Shown here: piece by piece, positions 5,248 to 13,379 of the stretch
How positions within the stretch are numbered: position 1 is the first letter of the stretch
How the letters are laid out: each line of letters begins with the position of its first letter
NCBI GenBank assembly: GCA_003150395.1
Contig: QAMI01000034.1
Span: forward strand, 1-17,153
Length of the DNA stretch: 17,153 nt
Direction: 5' to 3'
Source: Candidatus Gastranaerophilales bacterium
Lineage (GTDB): Bacteria; Cyanobacteriota; Vampirovibrionia; Gastranaerophilales; Gastranaerophilaceae
Made by a program: the position numbers and the translations under genes
The notes under the pieces: generated by a model
What the model saw: the letters and a program-made list of their open reading frames with translations, nothing else
Databases searched by the model: none
What the model was told of the DNA's origin: nothing

Positions 5248-6846
5248 ATGACTGTTATAATTTCATCACTTAATAAAGAAAAAGTTTTCAGAGAAAAAGA
5301 TTTTATAATAATCGGGTCAAATTCAGACTGCGACTATCAGATTAATGCCGGATTTGAGTTTATTTTAACTGTTCAGTATGACGAAAATTCGAAAAAATGC
5401 ACGGTTATAAATAATTTTGAAAATCCGAAAATCCTTTTTCGGGGCGAACCTTTTAAAGGAAAAATTACGGTCGAAAAGTTCTGCAAACTTAAACTTGCTG
5501 AAAGTGAAGAGTTTATCGGAGTAAAAATTGCTGAAAACCAGCCAGACACACTTTCTGAGAAAAAAATATCTGTAAAAAATGTTTGCGAACCTGACAAAAC
5601 AGAAATAAGCTCCGATTTAAAGCTTAAACTGGAAAGTAAAAAATCTGATATTGAAAAAAGCAGAATTGCCATAACTAAACAGATAGCTTTTGCAATAACC
5701 GACATTAAAAAGAGGATTTCTTTAAACTTTAAAGCCGCAATAATCTTAAATATTGCTCTTATTTTCAGCACAATTGTTATGACATTTGGAATATGCAACT
5801 ATTTGATGGGGCTTCCTATTTCCGACACTGTCGCATTTATGAACATGCCGACAAACATTAAAATTCTCGGCTTGTTTTCGGTTATAACTTATGCGGTTTC
5901 GCTTTCACTGAAACAGGGTGTTTTCTTATTTCTTCAGAACAGAGATTTGCAAAAACCGCCGGCAGGAGCAAAATTTGCACAAAACTTTTTGATAATTCTT
6001 CCAACAACTTTTATGTGTGTATTTTATGCCATAAATATGATTTACTATATGAACCCCAACGGACGCGTATTTTATGGCGCTTTTACTGCTCTGTTTTTTG
6101 TACTTTTGAATGCTGTAATCGCATTTGCCTGCGGATATTTCAAATACAGCGGGCACAAGCTTTCTCTGGAATTAAACAGGTATGAATACAGGGAGGATTT
6201 TGAAATCGTTCTAAATCAATACCAAAATTGGATTGATTTATTTATAAACAGTTTAAGCTCTGTGAAATTGAATTATATAAAAGATAAAATTCTAATGCTG
6301 CAAATAAAAGGTTTGGGCGAAACCGTTGCAGGAATTTTGACCGCACCGTTTTTGGCGTACGGGGTTTCAAACACTCTTGCTATGTGCTTTCCGGAAGCTG
6401 CGGGATGGGTTAGAATTTCAGGCTTAAGATTTTCTCCGGTATTTTTAATTCTGGCCTCAATGCTTATTATATTTGCATTTTTCACAATATCAAACGCCTT
6501 TTTGAACATGAGAAAAGTCAGCGGCTCTGATATTATCAAGCTTGACGGCTTCAGAAATTACCTTACGCACGGTGTAGAAATTTTCGGACTTGAAAATGTG
6601 AGAACTTTAGAAAGAGAACGTGTAAGACTTTTTGTAATCGGAATTTCAATCATATTTATCGAATTCAGCATGAACACTTCGTTCTTTTTGACAGAAATCG
6701 GCGCTGACTTAAACGGAATACTTTTAAGCATTGTTGCGGCAACCGTACCGACAGCGCTTTTGATTGCAGAAACATACCTTCTAAGCCGGACAAAATACGA
6801 ACTGTTTGTTTGTGACGGCTTAATCTCAAAACTGGATAGAAAATGA
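5248..6846 (+). CDS. Polytopic membrane protein with FHA-like N-terminus
   Basis: This is a 532-residue inner-membrane protein of unknown function. Residues 1-95 look like a degenerate forkhead-associated fold: FIIIGSNSDCDYQI (19-32) matches the first FHA strands, but the SxxH motif needed for phosphothreonine binding is not seen. A charged region (100-160) follows. Hydrophobic segments lie near 162-184, 203-222, 245-267, 275-297, 358-378, 397-418, 459-481 and 488-512, so about eight membrane spans with a large loop at 300-355. It starts 14 bp after the VirB10-like gene with AAGGA upstream, and its end overlaps the next gene by ATGA. It is not recognisably ExbB, TolQ or a transporter. Confidence 0.6.
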   Translation: MTVIISSLNKEKVFREKDFIIIGSNSDCDYQINAGFEFILTVQYDENSKKCTVINNFENPKILFRGEPFKGKITVEKFCKLKLAESEEFIGVKIAENQPDTLSEKKISVKNVCEPDKTEISSDLKLKLESKKSDIEKSRIAITKQIAFAITDIKKRISLNFKAAIILNIALIFSTIVMTFGICNYLMGLPISDTVAFMNMPTNIKILGLFSVITYAVSLSLKQGVFLFLQNRDLQKPPAGAKFAQNFLIILPTTFMCVFYAINMIYYMNPNGRVFYGAFTALFFVLLNAVIAFACGYFKYSGHKLSLELNRYEYREDFEIVLNQYQNWIDLFINSLSSVKLNYIKDKILMLQIKGLGETVAGILTAPFLAYGVSNTLAMCFPEAAGWVRISGLRFSPVFLILASMLIIFAFFTISNAFLNMRKVSGSDIIKLDGFRNYLTHGVEIFGLENVRTLERERVRLFVIGISIIFIEFSMNTSFFLTEIGADLNGILLSIVAATVPTALLIAETYLLSRTKYELFVCDGLISKLDRK

Positions 6847-7814
6847 TAAAAGTATATTTAACAGCAGTTTTAATATTTTTAACCACACTGACAATCGCAG
6901 TCGGCATCTTAAAACCTGGCATAAACAAGCCGGTAAGATTTGCTGCAAACGAATTTCAAATAACAAATACCGAACTTGCACGAAACCCGAACGCAACGCA
7001 TCAAGTTCCGGAAAATACCACGAAAATAATAAATACCGAATTAAACCAGGTTAAAACAATTGAAAAAACTTTGAATACAACAACTCCAAAGTCTCAACAG
7101 CCTGTAAAAATCCTTGAAAACACAAATAACATTAAATCCAAAACAATTGAAGTTCAAAATCAGCCCGAAAAAATAAAAACATCGACCCAAACAGTAAAAA
7201 CAAATGTTGTGCAAAATACAACAAAAACAGTTACAACACCGGCTCCAAAACCTGTTCAAACAACCGAAAATATCACTACTGCAAAAATACCGCAGTCCGT
7301 GAAAGATATTTTAAACAATCAAACTATAAAAACAGACCCGAAGACTACGGCGCCTGCACAAGGAGCTCAAAAAGTTATGCTCCCGAAAATTGAGCCCACG
7401 CAAACATCCAAGCAAATTATTGAAAACACAGCAGACGAAACCAGACCGTTGACAGAGCAGGAGGAAATAATCGTTTGGAATATTTGGCGAAGCAATCTTC
7501 AAAATCAGATTATGAGAGACACTCAAATTGCGGCACCGCTGGGAACTGCTTTTAAATTTTCCTTTACTGTGGATAAAAAAGGCCGTATTTCCAATCTAAG
7601 AACCTGGGCTGTACCAGATACTTACAGTTCAATAGCTATAAACTACTTAAAACCTCTGATTTTGAGTTATCAGGGCCAGCCAATTTTAAACTTTCCTTCC
7701 CGCACAAAACGTGTTATAACTAATGTAACAGGAGGTTTTGTTATTTCAACTCAAGACAGATTCAGCACACCAAACGATTTTTCAGATATTGAGAAAGTAA
7801 AGACTTTAAGGTAA
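6843..7814 (+). CDS. TonB/TolA-like protein 1
   Basis: This is a 323-residue protein with the layout of TonB or TolA. It has one N-terminal membrane segment (3-24), a long Thr/Lys/Pro/Gln-rich linker (about 30-200) that could span the periplasm, and a C-terminal alpha/beta domain (about 202-302). That domain contains FKFSFTVDKKGRISNL and a later strand VTGGFVIS, as in TonB-C. A further 20 polar residues follow. The classical TonB N-terminal motif and partner genes exbB/exbD are not present here. It overlaps the upstream gene by 4 bases (ATGA), which implies translational coupling. A role in linking inner and outer envelope is inferred from the fold only. Confidence 0.65.
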   Translation: MIKVYLTAVLIFLTTLTIAVGILKPGINKPVRFAANEFQITNTELARNPNATHQVPENTTKIINTELNQVKTIEKTLNTTTPKSQQPVKILENTNNIKSKTIEVQNQPEKIKTSTQTVKTNVVQNTTKTVTTPAPKPVQTTENITTAKIPQSVKDILNNQTIKTDPKTTAPAQGAQKVMLPKIEPTQTSKQIIENTADETRPLTEQEEIIVWNIWRSNLQNQIMRDTQIAAPLGTAFKFSFTVDKKGRISNLRTWAVPDTYSSIAINYLKPLILSYQGQPILNFPSRTKRVITNVTGGFVISTQDRFSTPNDFSDIEKVKTLR

Positions 7815-7817
7815 AAA

Positions 7818-8780
7818 ATGTACAGATGCACAGAATGTAAAGAAGAATTTAAAGAAAAACCCGATTATTGCACATGCGGGAATGATGAGTTTGAGGAATT
7901 TACCGCGACGCCGGTCAAAGACTCAACATTTCAGAAAGAGCAGCCAACATCTGCCAACAATCATTTCAATTCAAAAAAGTTTGACAGAGTGAAAATTTTC
8001 TCAATCGGATTTTTCTGTCTTTGTCTAATTTTGGCGGTAATACCATGGCTTATAAAAGCAGAAAAACCTGCAAAAACAGTACAAAAGCCAAAAGAAGAAG
8101 TTGTAACAACAATTCCCGACATCGAAAGCCTATGGCAGAACCCCCAATCGGGGAATAATACTGCCCAAACAACTTCAACGCCAAAGTCTGCCACAAAAGT
8201 AGTGAAGACGCCAGAAACTCCTAAATCTAAAATACAAACAACAAATACGCCTGTTGCAACTCAAAAAACTCATGCAAAACCCGTTTCAAAACCTAACGCC
8301 GCAACTTCTAAACCAGTTAAACAAGCCAGTCCGGCACAAACACAAACCTCAACTTCAACTCAACCATCAACACAATCCAAGCCAAAACTCCCGCAATCAG
8401 TCCTGAATACTGTGCAAAAAACAAGTTCCGCTCAACAAACTCCTCAAAAACCAGTCAAAAAAGAAGATTTGCCAAAGATGAACTCCTCAGAATTTTTAAG
8501 CTACAAAGGAGAAATCAGAAGTGCGCTCCTAGCAAAACTAAACGTTGCGGCAGTTCAAGGCTCCGGAGACTGCGCAGTGGAATTCTCAATTGACAAGAAC
8601 GGCAAACTTATTAATAGAAACTTTATCTACAAATCACAAAATAGATCAGTCAACGACGAAGTTTATTTGATGTTGATGCGGCTGCCTTATTACAAAACCC
8701 CGCCGGCTCACTACAATGGCGAAAAAATTAAACTGAAATTCCTTTTTAATAACGGATATTACGAAATCACATTCATTTAA
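7818..8780 (+). CDS. TonB/TolA-like protein 2 with cytoplasmic zinc ribbon
   Basis: This is a 320-residue protein. Residues 1-25 carry Cys4, Cys7, Cys18 and Cys20 (CTEC then CTC), a likely metal-binding ribbon on the cytoplasmic side. One membrane span (about 60-79) follows, then a Pro/Thr/Lys/Ser-rich linker (80-215). The C-terminal TonB/TolA-like domain (about 220-320) contains CAVEFSIDKNGKLINR, the turn YYKTPPAHYNGEK and a final strand LKFLF. A zinc ribbon on a TonB-like protein is unusual; it may sense or recruit a cytoplasmic partner. It begins 3 bp after the stop of TonB-like protein 1 and ends the operon, overlapping the convergent glycosyltransferase by 8 bases. Confidence 0.65.
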   Translation: MYRCTECKEEFKEKPDYCTCGNDEFEEFTATPVKDSTFQKEQPTSANNHFNSKKFDRVKIFSIGFFCLCLILAVIPWLIKAEKPAKTVQKPKEEVVTTIPDIESLWQNPQSGNNTAQTTSTPKSATKVVKTPETPKSKIQTTNTPVATQKTHAKPVSKPNAATSKPVKQASPAQTQTSTSTQPSTQSKPKLPQSVLNTVQKTSSAQQTPQKPVKKEDLPKMNSSEFLSYKGEIRSALLAKLNVAAVQGSGDCAVEFSIDKNGKLINRNFIYKSQNRSVNDEVYLMLMRLPYYKTPPAHYNGEKIKLKFLFNNGYYEITFI

Positions 8781-9750
8781 AAATGGCAAATTTTTTCCAG
8801 AAAGGTTCAGAAATTCCCATAAGTTTGTTATACCTTTTGAGGGTTTTTGAGTCAAAATATTTGTTGTTCGTGTCAATGTTTTTTAGAATTTCCACAGCTT
8901 GTTTTTGGAATTCTGATTTATAAGTTTCTGACGCTGACTTAAATGTATTGTAAAACGCATTAGTCATATGCGCATTAAAAACATCCAAATATTCAGGATT
9001 AATAAGATTTTCAGCAGTCAGTTCTTTCACTTTGGCAGAAATTTCTTTAAAAACTTTGATAAAATCAAAAATAGTGTCAGTATAAAAAGCATTTGCCGTT
9101 AAAGACCCGGAATGCATTACATAATAAAGTTCAGCATCTTTTTCAAGTGCAATTTTTTCAGCAAATACGGATGCTAAAAAAGAAAATTCGTTATCCTCAA
9201 ACCTGCATCCTTCTAAAAATTTTAAATTATATTTTCGGACAAATTCACTTGAATACAATTTTCCTGAAGCTATAACCGATTTAGCAAATGAGGCCTTGTC
9301 TTCTATAGAAGAAAGGATTTCTTTATTAATTTTAAAAGTTTGTTTTGAAATAAAATTATTTTTAATTAATTGGCCGCCTTCATCGTAAACAGTATTAGAA
9401 GCAACGATATCAGCCCCGGTTTTGACAGCCTTTGCATGAAGTTTCTCGATAAAATCAGACGCAATATAATCATCACCATCAATGAAAAGAAGAAACTTCC
9501 CTTTTGCAGCTGCCAAACCATTGTTTCTTGCTTTGCTTACACCCTGATTTGGCTGATTTATAAGAATTATTCTTTCATCAAGCCTTGCAAAAGAATTCAA
9601 AATATCTAAAGAATTGTCAGTTGAACCGTCATTAATACAAATAATTTCAATATCTTTAAATGACTGTTCAATAATACTTTGTAAACATTTTGGCAAAAAA
9701 TTACTGACATTATAAATCGGAACAATTACGCTGACTTCAACTTTATTCAT
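8773..9750 (-). CDS. Family 2 glycosyltransferase
   Basis: This is a 325-residue GT-A-fold glycosyltransferase. SVIVPIYNVSNFLPKCLQS (7-25) is the family 2 nucleotide-sugar entry motif. CINDGSTDNS (38-47) follows, then GVSKARNNG (70-78) and the DXD-type FIDGDDY (89-95), which binds the metal and the sugar nucleotide. The C-terminal third has no transmembrane segment, so the enzyme is cytoplasmic or peripheral. Family members with this form add sugars to capsular, lipopolysaccharide or protein-linked glycans; donor and acceptor cannot be told. It stands alone, without other glycan genes beside it. No Shine-Dalgarno precedes the ATG. Confidence 0.9.
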   Translation of the reverse strand: MNKVEVSVIVPIYNVSNFLPKCLQSIIEQSFKDIEIICINDGSTDNSLDILNSFARLDERIILINQPNQGVSKARNNGLAAAKGKFLLFIDGDDYIASDFIEKLHAKAVKTGADIVASNTVYDEGGQLIKNNFISKQTFKINKEILSSIEDKASFAKSVIASGKLYSSEFVRKYNLKFLEGCRFEDNEFSFLASVFAEKIALEKDAELYYVMHSGSLTANAFYTDTIFDFIKVFKEISAKVKELTAENLINPEYLDVFNAHMTNAFYNTFKSASETYKSEFQKQAVEILKNIDTNNKYFDSKTLKRYNKLMGISEPFWKKFAIFK

Positions 9751-9756
9751 AAAAAA

Positions 9757-9784
9757 ATTTTACCATAAAATTAATATTTGTATA
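9757..9784 (-). promoter_or_regulatory. Putative promoter of the glycosyltransferase
   Basis: On the minus strand TATACA (9784-9779), a 16-base spacer and TAAAAT (9762-9757) end 6 bases before the ATG at 9750. The predicted start is the first base of the ATG. Confidence 0.5.
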
Positions 9785-9790
9785 TTAGAC

Positions 9791-9818
9791 TTTACAAAAA
9801 AAATTTCCTGTGTAGAAT
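9791..9818 (+). promoter_or_regulatory. Putative promoter of a short orphan transcript
   Basis: TTTACA (9791-9796), 16 bases and TAGAAT (9813-9818) resemble a sigma70 promoter. The predicted start is near 9825, and a terminator follows at 9925-9957. Confidence 0.45.
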
Positions 9819-9824
9819 AAAAAT

Positions 9825-9957
9825 TATGATGAAAAATTTAATCCGACGTAGAATATTTAATTATGAGGTTTTGTTGAAGAAATAAAACGCAAAATTTTAC
9901 GCGGAAATAAAAGATTTCATAAACAAGACCTTGAAGAAACTCAGGGTCTTATTTTTT
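9825..9957 (+). ncRNA. Candidate small RNA or peptide transcript, about 130 nt
   Basis: A promoter-like sequence ending at 9818 and a strong terminator at 9925-9957 bracket about 130 bases with no annotated gene. The transcript could be a small RNA. It also holds a 19-codon ORF (9826-9885, MMKNLIRRRIFNYEVLLKK) whose ATG would sit almost at the 5' end. No known RNA family is recognised. Confidence 0.3.
9925..9957 (+). terminator. Intrinsic terminator
   Basis: AAGACCTTGA (9925-9934) pairs over 10 bp with TCAGGGTCTT (9941-9950), with one G-T pair and loop AGAAAC. A run of six T follows (9952-9957). It separates the short orphan unit from the genes starting at 10038. Confidence 0.8.
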
Positions 9958-10037
9958 GTTAAAAAAAGTTAAAAATTCAAAGAAATAAAGCAATAAAAAT
10001 TTTTACGGTACTTAAGATAAAATGTGAAAGGAAAATT

Positions 10038-10171
10038 ATGACATTAAAATTACGACGACAAACTGTCATTACAAAAGCGAATGCCCCAATCGTGAGATTA
10101 ATGAATTTAATTTGGGGTTTGTAGTAGACAGCCGCGCAGATAACCTAAAAGTTATTTGCCCTAAATCGTAA
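10038..10171 (+). pseudogene. Small Cys-containing ORF without a start codon in its frame
   Basis: A frame open from 10028 to TAA 10169-10171 reads DIKITTTNCHYKSECPNRE (from 10040) and ends in VICPKS, about 43 residues with three cysteines. Nothing in that frame is ATG, GTG or TTG. The ATG at 10038, with AAAGGA (10027-10032) placed 5 bases before it, lies in another frame and gives a 28-residue product ending at TAG 10122-10124. One missing base just after the ATG would join start and frame, so this is a frameshifted gene, a sequencing error, or a gene using ATT 10043. The stop overlaps the RBS of the next gene (14 bp gap). The family is not recognised. Confidence 0.45.
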
Positions 10172-10185
10172 AGGATAAACAATAC

Positions 10186-11604
10186 ATGATACCCGCAATT
10201 TCAGCAAGCAAAATATATTCAACATTAGGAAATGCAAATTCACTTGTCCCGCTGGCAATAAAAGACGTCGCAAACAGCGCCGGACTAACAGCCGCATCAT
10301 ATATTACAGGCGATGAAGCCGAAGGAAGAGACAGATTTATAGACGAATTCGGCACCCAGGCAATCTGGCTTTTCGGAATTCCGGTTTACAAAAAACTTCT
10401 TGACTGGACTCTCTTTAAACCGATGGGATTTGACCCGAATATCGATGTAAGAATTCTTAAAGACCCCGAAGTATTCAAAAAAGCAAAAGAAAATGCGCCG
10501 ACAAAAGAAATTCAGGAGGCTTTGGAAAAAGTCGGAAATTCTGCTAAAAAATTCAAAGGTTTAACATTTGGCAAATTCGTTGCCTCAACTTTACTAACAA
10601 TCCTTTCATATTACGGTTTGACAAAGTTCAGACACAAACACATCGAGGAACATATTAAAGAAGATTACCTAAAAAAACATGCAAATGAGCTTCAGCAGAA
10701 TAAAACGCAAGACAAAACAATAAAAGCTGAAATTTCAACAAAACTTGAAAAAGTCCCGACAGCTTTCGGCGCAGTTCACAAAAACAAAACAGAAAACAAC
10801 AACAAATCAGACAGAAACACTACATTTACCGGCATTCAGGACTTTATGTTCAGCCCCACAAAAAACCTTATGATTGTCGACGGTTCAATTACAGCCGAAA
10901 GGATTTTCGAATCAAGAACCCCGCAGGATACAGTCGGCTACATTGTAAAAGAAGGAAGTTTCTGGGCGTTCATGTATTTCTTAGGCGAAAAAATCCAGAA
11001 ACACTTTGAAAATTCGGCAGAGAAAAACCATGACAGAAATATTCAGCTTGACGCCAGAGTTATCGAAAGTGAAGAGTTTAAAAATGCCTTAAAAGATAAA
11101 GATTTAAAAACAACACTTCAAGCATTTTCACAACTCAAAAAAGACTCTGACATTTATGCTTTCATAAGCAACAAGCTTAACAAAGACAATATTATTATTA
11201 AAATGTCAAAAATGTCGGATATTATCAGCGTAATTGACAAAAAAGACTTAAACAGCGCGGTTGACACAAGAAAATACATTGACCTTGCAGAAGTCAAAGG
11301 CGTAAATGAAAAGCTTGGCAAAGTTTACGACCAATTTGCAAGATTTACAGAAAAAATGCACAAAAACCAGCCCGCAATGAAAGACGACGAAATTTTGGAA
11401 ACTTTCTTAAAAGATTTAAGAAAACTCAAAAGAGGTTCTATTATCAAAAACATCGGCGCCTGCATTGGTGCACTCGGAATTGTTGCCCCGGCAATAATGG
11501 TAGCCTTGAGATTTGCAGACAAAGACAACAGAAAATTTAAAGTCAAAGAACAAATAGAAAAACAGCTTGCACAAGACATCAAAAATGGAAAACTTGTTGC
11601 ATAG
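10186..11604 (+). CDS. Conserved-looking protein of unknown function
   Basis: This is a 472-residue protein. I do not recognise a named domain; the N-terminus resembles proteins I associate with gut Melainabacteria, from memory only. It starts with a small-residue-rich region (1-45), then GDEAEGRDRFIDEFGTQAI (42-60), and has a possible membrane segment near 129-148 and another near 421-443. A long charged, helical middle region rich in Lys, Glu and Asn lies between, with possible coiled-coil character. There is no signal peptide. The RBS AAGGA (10171-10175) overlaps the stop of the upstream small ORF, suggesting coupling. It converges on the BaiN-like gene with 118 bp between them and no clear terminator there. 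Confidence 0.75.
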   Translation: MIPAISASKIYSTLGNANSLVPLAIKDVANSAGLTAASYITGDEAEGRDRFIDEFGTQAIWLFGIPVYKKLLDWTLFKPMGFDPNIDVRILKDPEVFKKAKENAPTKEIQEALEKVGNSAKKFKGLTFGKFVASTLLTILSYYGLTKFRHKHIEEHIKEDYLKKHANELQQNKTQDKTIKAEISTKLEKVPTAFGAVHKNKTENNNKSDRNTTFTGIQDFMFSPTKNLMIVDGSITAERIFESRTPQDTVGYIVKEGSFWAFMYFLGEKIQKHFENSAEKNHDRNIQLDARVIESEEFKNALKDKDLKTTLQAFSQLKKDSDIYAFISNKLNKDNIIIKMSKMSDIISVIDKKDLNSAVDTRKYIDLAEVKGVNEKLGKVYDQFARFTEKMHKNQPAMKDDEILETFLKDLRKLKRGSIIKNIGACIGALGIVAPAIMVALRFADKDNRKFKVKEQIEKQLAQDIKNGKLVA

Positions 11605-11722
11605 AATAAGTTTCGAAATCAACAAGTCTGCTAAGCTTCAGATACAAAACCTTTATACAATTGTATCAAATTGTCGTTTGTATACCAAGCATAAACTCCG
11701 CGACCTTGCGGTCTTACAAACT

Positions 11723-12889
11723 TCAACTTTCGCTTTCCAAAATTCCCTGAGCAGCGACAAACCCTGTTGACCAGCAGTTCTGAAGATTAAATCCTCCGCA
11801 AAATCCGTCTATATCAAGAACTTCGCCGCAAAAATACAAACCTTTAACAAGCTTTGATTCCATTGTTTTGGAATTGACCTCATCAAGCGATATCCCGCCG
11901 CAAGTCACGACTTCACCGCCTTTTGATGTACAGGTTGCAGTAATTTCAAAATTTATGAGCTGTTTTAAAATCTCATCTCTTACTTTGCCGTTGATTGTTG
12001 AGCCTTTCAAATCTTCCTCAAGCCCCAACATCTTCAAAATATAAACAGACAAAGCTTTCGGCACAAAATCCGATAAAATATTTTTTATGCTCTTGTGCGG
12101 ATTTTCATTCAAAGCAGCTTGCAAATCAATTTCACCGGTAAAATCAAGAGTTATTTTGTACGGGAATTTCTCACGCGCCATTATTGACGAAATCGTATAA
12201 ATCAAAGGTCCCGAAACCCCTTCGTGCGTAAAAAGCAAATCCCCGCGCAAGGAATTTTTGCCAAACGAAGCTGAAACATTTTTAACAGATACGCCTGCAA
12301 TGTCAGAAAAATTTTCAAAAGTTTTCAAACCCGTAAGCGCAGGAACAGGCGGTAATATTGTATGTCCGAAGCTTTTCAGGATTTCAAAAGCCGAATGCCC
12401 GCCTATTGCAACAACAACTTTTTCAAAAAAATAAGCTCCCCTTTCAGTTTTCACTTCAAACCCGCCGTTACAGGTTTTTATTCCAGTTACACATTCGTTA
12501 TTAATCCGCACACCGCTGATTGCATCAAGCATTGCACGCCGAACCTCAGCTGAACTGTTGGAGTCCGGGAAAATCCGCAAATCCTCTTGAACATAAGTTT
12601 TAACACCGATTTTCTCAAAGAATTCAAGAGTTTCAGAAGTGCCAAACTTTGAAAAAACAGAATACAAAAACTTTTCGCCGCGCCGATAGTTTGCCGCAAG
12701 TTCACGCAAATCAAACTCGGCATGTGCAAGATTACAGCGGCCACCGCCCGTCGGCAAAAGAGTTTTCAAAGGTGAATTTTTCTCAAAAATAACAGGAAAA
12801 ATACCCTTTTGTTTCAAGAAATAAGCACAAATACATCCTGCCGGCCCGCCTCCAATTATTGCAATTTTAGATTTCAACACGGGTGCCAT
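11723..12889 (-). CDS. BaiN/YhiN (HI0933-like) family FAD-dependent oxidoreductase
   Basis: This is a 388-residue flavoprotein, close to the usual family length of about 400. The N-terminal Rossmann motif GGGPAG (13-18) binds FAD. TGGGRCNL (47-54) is the family signature, and the C-terminal GEVLDIDGFCGGFNLQNCWS is the second FAD-binding part. Members are cytoplasmic NAD(P)-linked oxidoreductases; BaiN has been reported to act on bile-acid intermediates in gut clostridia, but most homologs have no proven substrate. The first 23 bases overlap the end of folK, so the two are co-transcribed. No Shine-Dalgarno is seen; GTG or TTG a few codons further in are possible starts. Confidence 0.9.
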   Translation of the reverse strand: MAPVLKSKIAIIGGGPAGCICAYFLKQKGIFPVIFEKNSPLKTLLPTGGGRCNLAHAEFDLRELAANYRRGEKFLYSVFSKFGTSETLEFFEKIGVKTYVQEDLRIFPDSNSSAEVRRAMLDAISGVRINNECVTGIKTCNGGFEVKTERGAYFFEKVVVAIGGHSAFEILKSFGHTILPPVPALTGLKTFENFSDIAGVSVKNVSASFGKNSLRGDLLFTHEGVSGPLIYTISSIMAREKFPYKITLDFTGEIDLQAALNENPHKSIKNILSDFVPKALSVYILKMLGLEEDLKGSTINGKVRDEILKQLINFEITATCTSKGGEVVTCGGISLDEVNSKTMESKLVKGLYFCGEVLDIDGFCGGFNLQNCWSTGFVAAQGILESES

Positions 12890-13373
12890 ATAAAAATACC
12901 ATTTCGGGATTTTCCAAATCGCTGTGCAAATCCATTATGGATTTGTGCAAAACAGGATGGATATAATCAGGAATTAATTCCAAAAGCGGCACCAGTGTAA
13001 ATGCACGCAAATGCACGTATTTATGCGGAATTGTCAAATCTTCGTCCTGAATTATTTCGTTTCCATAGAACAAAATATCAATATCAATCGTTCTATCTTC
13101 GTAATTACCTGGTTTTGCAGGTTTTCTTCCGAGCTGCGCCTCAATACGTTTGCATTCATTAAGAAGTTCACGCGGCGAAAGCTGAGTTTTAATTTCTACA
13201 ACAGCATTCACAAACCAAGTTTCAGAATTCATATTCCATGGTTCGGTTTCATAAAAGGCGGAAGTACGGATTATGCTGACTTTTTCACAGGCTCCCAAAA
13301 GACTTGTCGCCTGCTGAACATAACCAATACGGTCACCTTTATTTGAACCTAAACTTAAGTAAACGATTGCCAT
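12867..13373 (-). CDS. folK: HPPK: 6-hydroxymethyl-dihydropterin pyrophosphokinase
   Basis: This is a 168-residue cytoplasmic enzyme of folate synthesis. It transfers pyrophosphate from ATP to 6-hydroxymethyl-7,8-dihydropterin, giving the substrate of dihydropteroate synthase. The family features are YLSLGSNKGDR (5-15), YETEPW (41-46), WFVNAVVE (53-60), EDRTIDIDILFYG (92-104) with metal-binding Asp97 and Asp99, and HKYVHLRAFTLVPL (117-130). Length matches monofunctional HPPK. folB and folP are not in the window. It heads a two-gene unit with the flavoprotein downstream. Its promoter ends 6 bases before the ATG and there is no Shine-Dalgarno, so a leaderless mRNA is predicted. Confidence 0.96.
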   Translation of the reverse strand: MAIVYLSLGSNKGDRIGYVQQATSLLGACEKVSIIRTSAFYETEPWNMNSETWFVNAVVEIKTQLSPRELLNECKRIEAQLGRKPAKPGNYEDRTIDIDILFYGNEIIQDEDLTIPHKYVHLRAFTLVPLLELIPDYIHPVLHKSIMDLHSDLENPEMVFLYGTRVEI

Positions 13374-13379
13374 ACCAAT

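Noticed and set aside
5248..6846. ExbB/TolQ-type motor protein for the TonB-like genes
   Set aside because: It has about eight hydrophobic segments rather than three, an FHA-like head, and no similarity I can see to the MotA/TolQ/ExbB domain.
11641..11712. Inverted repeats between 11604 and 11723 as a bidirectional terminator
   Set aside because: GATACAA/TTGTATC (13-base loop) and GACC/GGTC are weak and have no T-tract on either strand.
12362..13346. Plus-strand ORFs opposite the flavoprotein and folK
   Set aside because: They are shadows of strongly conserved genes on the minus strand and have no recognisable protein character.
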